A stretch of 8,342 nt of DNA, from contig JBFYSV010000086.1 of NCBI GenBank assembly GCA_041301185.1, positions 1 through 8,342 on the forward strand, in the 5' to 3' direction. The stretch comes from JAQBDA01 sp041301185 (GTDB taxonomy: Bacteria; Chloroflexota; Anaerolineae; Anaerolineales; UBA4823). The notes under the pieces are model-generated. The model was not told the DNA's origin, did no database searches, and saw only the letters and a list, made by a program, of their open reading frames with translations. The translations under genes and the position numbers were made by a program. How positions within the stretch are numbered: the stretch's first letter is position 1; each line of letters starts with the position of its first letter. Shown piece by piece: positions 6,386 to 8,342 of this stretch.

Positions 6386-6796
6386 ATGCCTGTAATTAAA
6401 CGCTACCCGAACCGCAAGTTATACGACACTCAAGCCAAACAATATATCACCCTGGACCGGATTGCAGAACTTATTCGTGAAGGTACGGATATACAGGTCA
6501 TCGACCATGCTTCGGGTGAAGACATCACCGCGCTGACCCTCTCACAGGTGATCTTCGAACAAGAAAAACGGCAAAGCGGTTTTTTACCCCATTCGCTTTT
6601 ATCCAACTTGATTCAGGCGGGTGGCAAGCAGCTAGATGCTATCCAACGCAACCGTCTATCACACAGAGATATCCCTGATCTTGAAGATACGATAGAGGAG
6701 ATAATCCTACAGCGGAATCTCCCAACCAAAGAGGAAGTCGACCGGCTTACCAGCCAGATCGAAGAACTGGCTGGCAAGCTTGACAAGCTCCTCTGA
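6386..6796 (+). CDS. phaR: PhaR-like polyhydroxyalkanoate synthesis regulator, short form
   Basis: 136 residues; AAGGA at 6375-6379 lies six bases before the ATG. Residues 1-62 are a clear PHB/PHA accumulation regulator DNA-binding domain, with IKRYPNRKLYDT (4-15), YITLDRIAELIREG (20-33), VIDHASGEDIT (38-48) and TLSQVIFEQEK (51-61). In proteobacteria PhaR represses phasin genes and binds both DNA and PHA or phasin. This protein is shorter than the roughly 180-200 residues usual there and lacks the C-terminal PHB-accumulation repeats. Instead it ends in a predicted coiled coil (about 100-136, ILQRNLPTKEEVDRL...IEELAGKLDKLL) that resembles the end of the phasin-like protein upstream. It could repress the phasin-like gene or itself, but no operator is obvious. 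The CHR gene starts 33 bases downstream and may be in the same transcript. The domain call is sure; the PHA role is inferred. Confidence 0.88.
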   Translation: MPVIKRYPNRKLYDTQAKQYITLDRIAELIREGTDIQVIDHASGEDITALTLSQVIFEQEKRQSGFLPHSLLSNLIQAGGKQLDAIQRNRLSHRDIPDLEDTIEEIILQRNLPTKEEVDRLTSQIEELAGKLDKLL

Positions 6797-6829
6797 CCAG
6801 ATGTCTTATCGGTATTTTACCTATCAGAA

Positions 6830-7981
6830 ATGGTTACTACCTCTCAGACCGAAAAACAACGCCTGCTGGAGGTATTCCTACTCTTCGTTCGGTTTGGTTT
6901 TACTGCATTCGGAGGCCCAGCTGCTCACATCGCCATGTTTCACGATGAGGTAGTTGAACGCCGCAAGTGGATCTCCCACCAACAATTTCTAGATTTAATG
7001 GGAGCTACCAACCTGATCCCTGGCCCAAATTCAACCGAGATGGCTATCCACCTCGGTTACCTGCGTGCAGGCTGGAAGGGATTAATTTTGGCTGGGGCCA
7101 GCTTTATTTTCCCGGCCATGCTGATCGTCACTTTCTTTGCCTGGTTGTACACCCAATATGGCAACACGCCTCAAGCTGAATGGATATTTTACGGAATCCA
7201 GCCGGTGATTATCGCAATTGTCTTATCCGCCCTGATTGGTTTGGGAAGAGTAGCGATTAAGAACTTTGCCACAATTGCAGCAGGTACTATCGCCCTCGTC
7301 CTATACTTTCTAAACATCAACCCGGTTCTCGCCCTGATTGCAGCCAGCCTGGTTGTCCCGCTTGCCCAGATACCCTTTCGTAAGAAGGCTTTGAGCGGGC
7401 TTATTTGGTTTCCCATTCTCCCATCGCTAGGAAGCCTCAGCTCTGCCCCTCAGCCCTTTGACCTGGGGGTTTTATTCTTTACATTCTTGAAGATCGGTTC
7501 AGTATTATATGGGAGCGGATATGTCTTGCTGGCATTCTTGCATGGGGATTTCGTTGACCGGCTTGGCTGGCTTACAGAACAACAATTATTAGATGCCGTC
7601 GCGATCGGCCAATTTACACCTGGTCCGGTGTTCTCCACTGCTACATTCATCGGTTATATAACCGGCGGCATACCCGGAGCATTTTTGGCCACCCTCGGAA
7701 TTTTCCTGCCGTCTTTCGTGTTTGTTGCCATATCCAATCCACTGATCCCCCGCTTGCGGAGTTCGAAAAACACCAGCCTGTTCTTAGATGGGGTGAACGC
7801 TGCCTCCCTCGGATTGATGCTGGCAGTTCTGCTGCAGCTGGCACAGACAGCGTTTTCGGACCTTTTATCAGTCGGTATCGGAATAATTTCAGCAGTTCTT
7901 CTATTTAGGTTTAGAATAAACACCACCTGGCTAATCCTCGGGGGGATTTTGATCGGTCTAGCTGCCGGTCTTCTTCGATGA
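6830..7981 (+). CDS. chrA: Chromate transporter family (CHR) membrane protein, two-domain form
   Basis: 383 residues, close to the usual length of the long, two-domain CHR proteins. The two homologous halves are both present. The N-terminal half has FGFTAFGGP (22-30) and NLIPGPNS (61-68); the C-terminal half has KIGSVLYGSGYV (220-231 region) and GQFTPGPV (260-267). About ten to twelve hydrophobic segments span the chain, so the protein lies in the cytoplasmic membrane. Characterised members export chromate; many relatives in non-resistant bacteria have unknown anion substrates, so chromate resistance is not established here. The start ATG at 6830 lacks a visible ribosome site; an ATG at 6801 is out of frame. 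The 33-base gap after the PhaR-like gene would fit co-transcription. The next gene begins 33 bases after its stop. Confidence 0.9.
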   Translation: MVTTSQTEKQRLLEVFLLFVRFGFTAFGGPAAHIAMFHDEVVERRKWISHQQFLDLMGATNLIPGPNSTEMAIHLGYLRAGWKGLILAGASFIFPAMLIVTFFAWLYTQYGNTPQAEWIFYGIQPVIIAIVLSALIGLGRVAIKNFATIAAGTIALVLYFLNINPVLALIAASLVVPLAQIPFRKKALSGLIWFPILPSLGSLSSAPQPFDLGVLFFTFLKIGSVLYGSGYVLLAFLHGDFVDRLGWLTEQQLLDAVAIGQFTPGPVFSTATFIGYITGGIPGAFLATLGIFLPSFVFVAISNPLIPRLRSSKNTSLFLDGVNAASLGLMLAVLLQLAQTAFSDLLSVGIGIISAVLLFRFRINTTWLILGGILIGLAAGLLR

Positions 7982-8014
7982 TCGCACCCCCTTCACTTTT
8001 TTTGGAGTTTATCA

Positions 8015-8342
8015 ATGACAAACACACGCAAGCTAATCGGTTTCCTCATCTTGCTGGTAGTGACTCTTTCGCTATCCTGCCAGGCTACCAGCGGGCTTCC
8101 TATTGCCCGCCTGATGGATACCCCCATTCCCAGCCCATCCCCCTCCCCCACCATGTTACCGCTTATCCCGGTTCAGCCCGGGGTCGAGAACCCGGATGAA
8201 CCCGTTTTTATTACTGGTGAAATTCCCTACACATCGCCATTCTTTCTCAATACGATCTCAGCGCCATTTGTAATGCTTGAAGATCAAGCCGGTTTCTACC
8301 ATCGCGACCGCTTGTTCCAGTTTCCTTTGGTAGGTCAAGCCA
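8015..8342 (+). CDS. Probable lipoprotein, N-terminal part (runs off the right edge)
   Basis: The frame from the ATG at 8015 is open to the end of the window: 109 complete codons. GGAG at 8004-8007 lies seven bases upstream. Residues 1-21 form a signal peptide (MTNTRK, then hydrophobic LIGFLILLVVTLSLS) ending at C22. The lipobox reads L-S-L-S-C, which fits the broad bacterial pattern although not the classic LAGC. A linker rich in proline, serine and threonine follows (about 37-48, with PSPSPSPT), typical of surface lipoproteins that hold a domain away from the membrane. The remaining residues (VFITGEIPYTSPFFLNTISAP and on) match no family I recognise. Spacing of 33 bases from the CHR gene suggests co-transcription. 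A different frame at 7978-8199 overlaps it but has no ribosome site or pattern. Confidence 0.8.
   Translation, partial: MTNTRKLIGFLILLVVTLSLSCQATSGLPIARLMDTPIPSPSPSPTMLPLIPVQPGVENPDEPVFITGEIPYTSPFFLNTISAPFVMLEDQAGFYHRDRLFQFPLVGQA

Noticed and set aside
6801..6829. Earlier ATG at 6801 as the CHR start
   Set aside because: It is out of frame with the CHR coding sequence (29 bases before the chosen ATG).
7978..8199. Open frame of 73 codons overlapping the CHR stop codon
   Set aside because: It overlaps the lipoprotein gene in another frame, which has a good ribosome site and signal peptide. This frame has neither.
1..8342. Mobile elements, CRISPR arrays, tRNA or rRNA genes, riboswitches
   Set aside because: I searched by eye and saw no transposase, integrase, regularly spaced repeats or RNA-gene patterns. 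I cannot exclude small non-coding RNAs.

Overview
The window looks like chromosomal DNA of a Chloroflexota bacterium, probably of the Anaerolineae type. This rests on recognised family combinations: ParB-like/Usp fusion proteins, a LiaF-like toastrack protein, a COG3937-type phasin beside a short PhaR, and a lipoprotein with a Ser/Pro linker. No rRNA or marker gene is present to prove it. Base composition looks even throughout. I see no transposase, integrase, tRNA, CRISPR array or attachment site. Genes are tightly packed and no gene-free stretch exceeds 300 bases; the longest runs about 270 bases if the short start of the phosphoesterase is used.

Layout. (1) Bases 1-1756, minus strand: a gene for an unrecognised, possibly TIM-barrel-like protein with one C-terminal membrane helix, followed by a gene for a two-helix membrane protein with a toastrack-type beta domain. 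The second gene runs off the left edge. A 17-bp palindrome lies between the two. (2) Bases 1845-4945: two convergent paralogues whose stop codons overlap in the tetranucleotide TTAA. The plus-strand protein is a ParB/Srx-like domain, one copy of an EHIxVH...ETDLYLWI module and two Usp domains. The minus-strand protein has the same N-terminal domain and two copies of the module, but no Usp domain. (3) The minus-strand paralogue lies downstream of a calcineurin-like metallophosphoesterase gene, 44 bp away, and is probably its operon partner. A good sigma-70-type promoter inside the 5' extension of the phosphoesterase frame argues for a shorter protein than the longest frame. (4) Bases 5778-8342, plus strand: an extended -10 promoter and hairpin leader, a small phasin-like gene, a perfect intrinsic terminator, a PhaR-like regulator gene, a chromate-transporter-family (CHR) gene and the start of a lipoprotein gene.

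How the genes may work together. The phasin-like protein and the PhaR-like regulator are families linked to polyhydroxyalkanoate granules, and here they share a similar C-terminal coiled-coil ending. No PHA synthase is visible, so a granule role is unproven. The two ParB-like paralogues are the least explained part. Their conserved N-terminal core suggests a nucleotide- or phosphate-dependent reaction or a binding switch, and the second Usp domain of the longer protein keeps a full ATP-binding signature. The paired arrangement, with a phosphoesterase beside one member, is the best candidate for an uncharacterised stress or nucleotide-signalling module.
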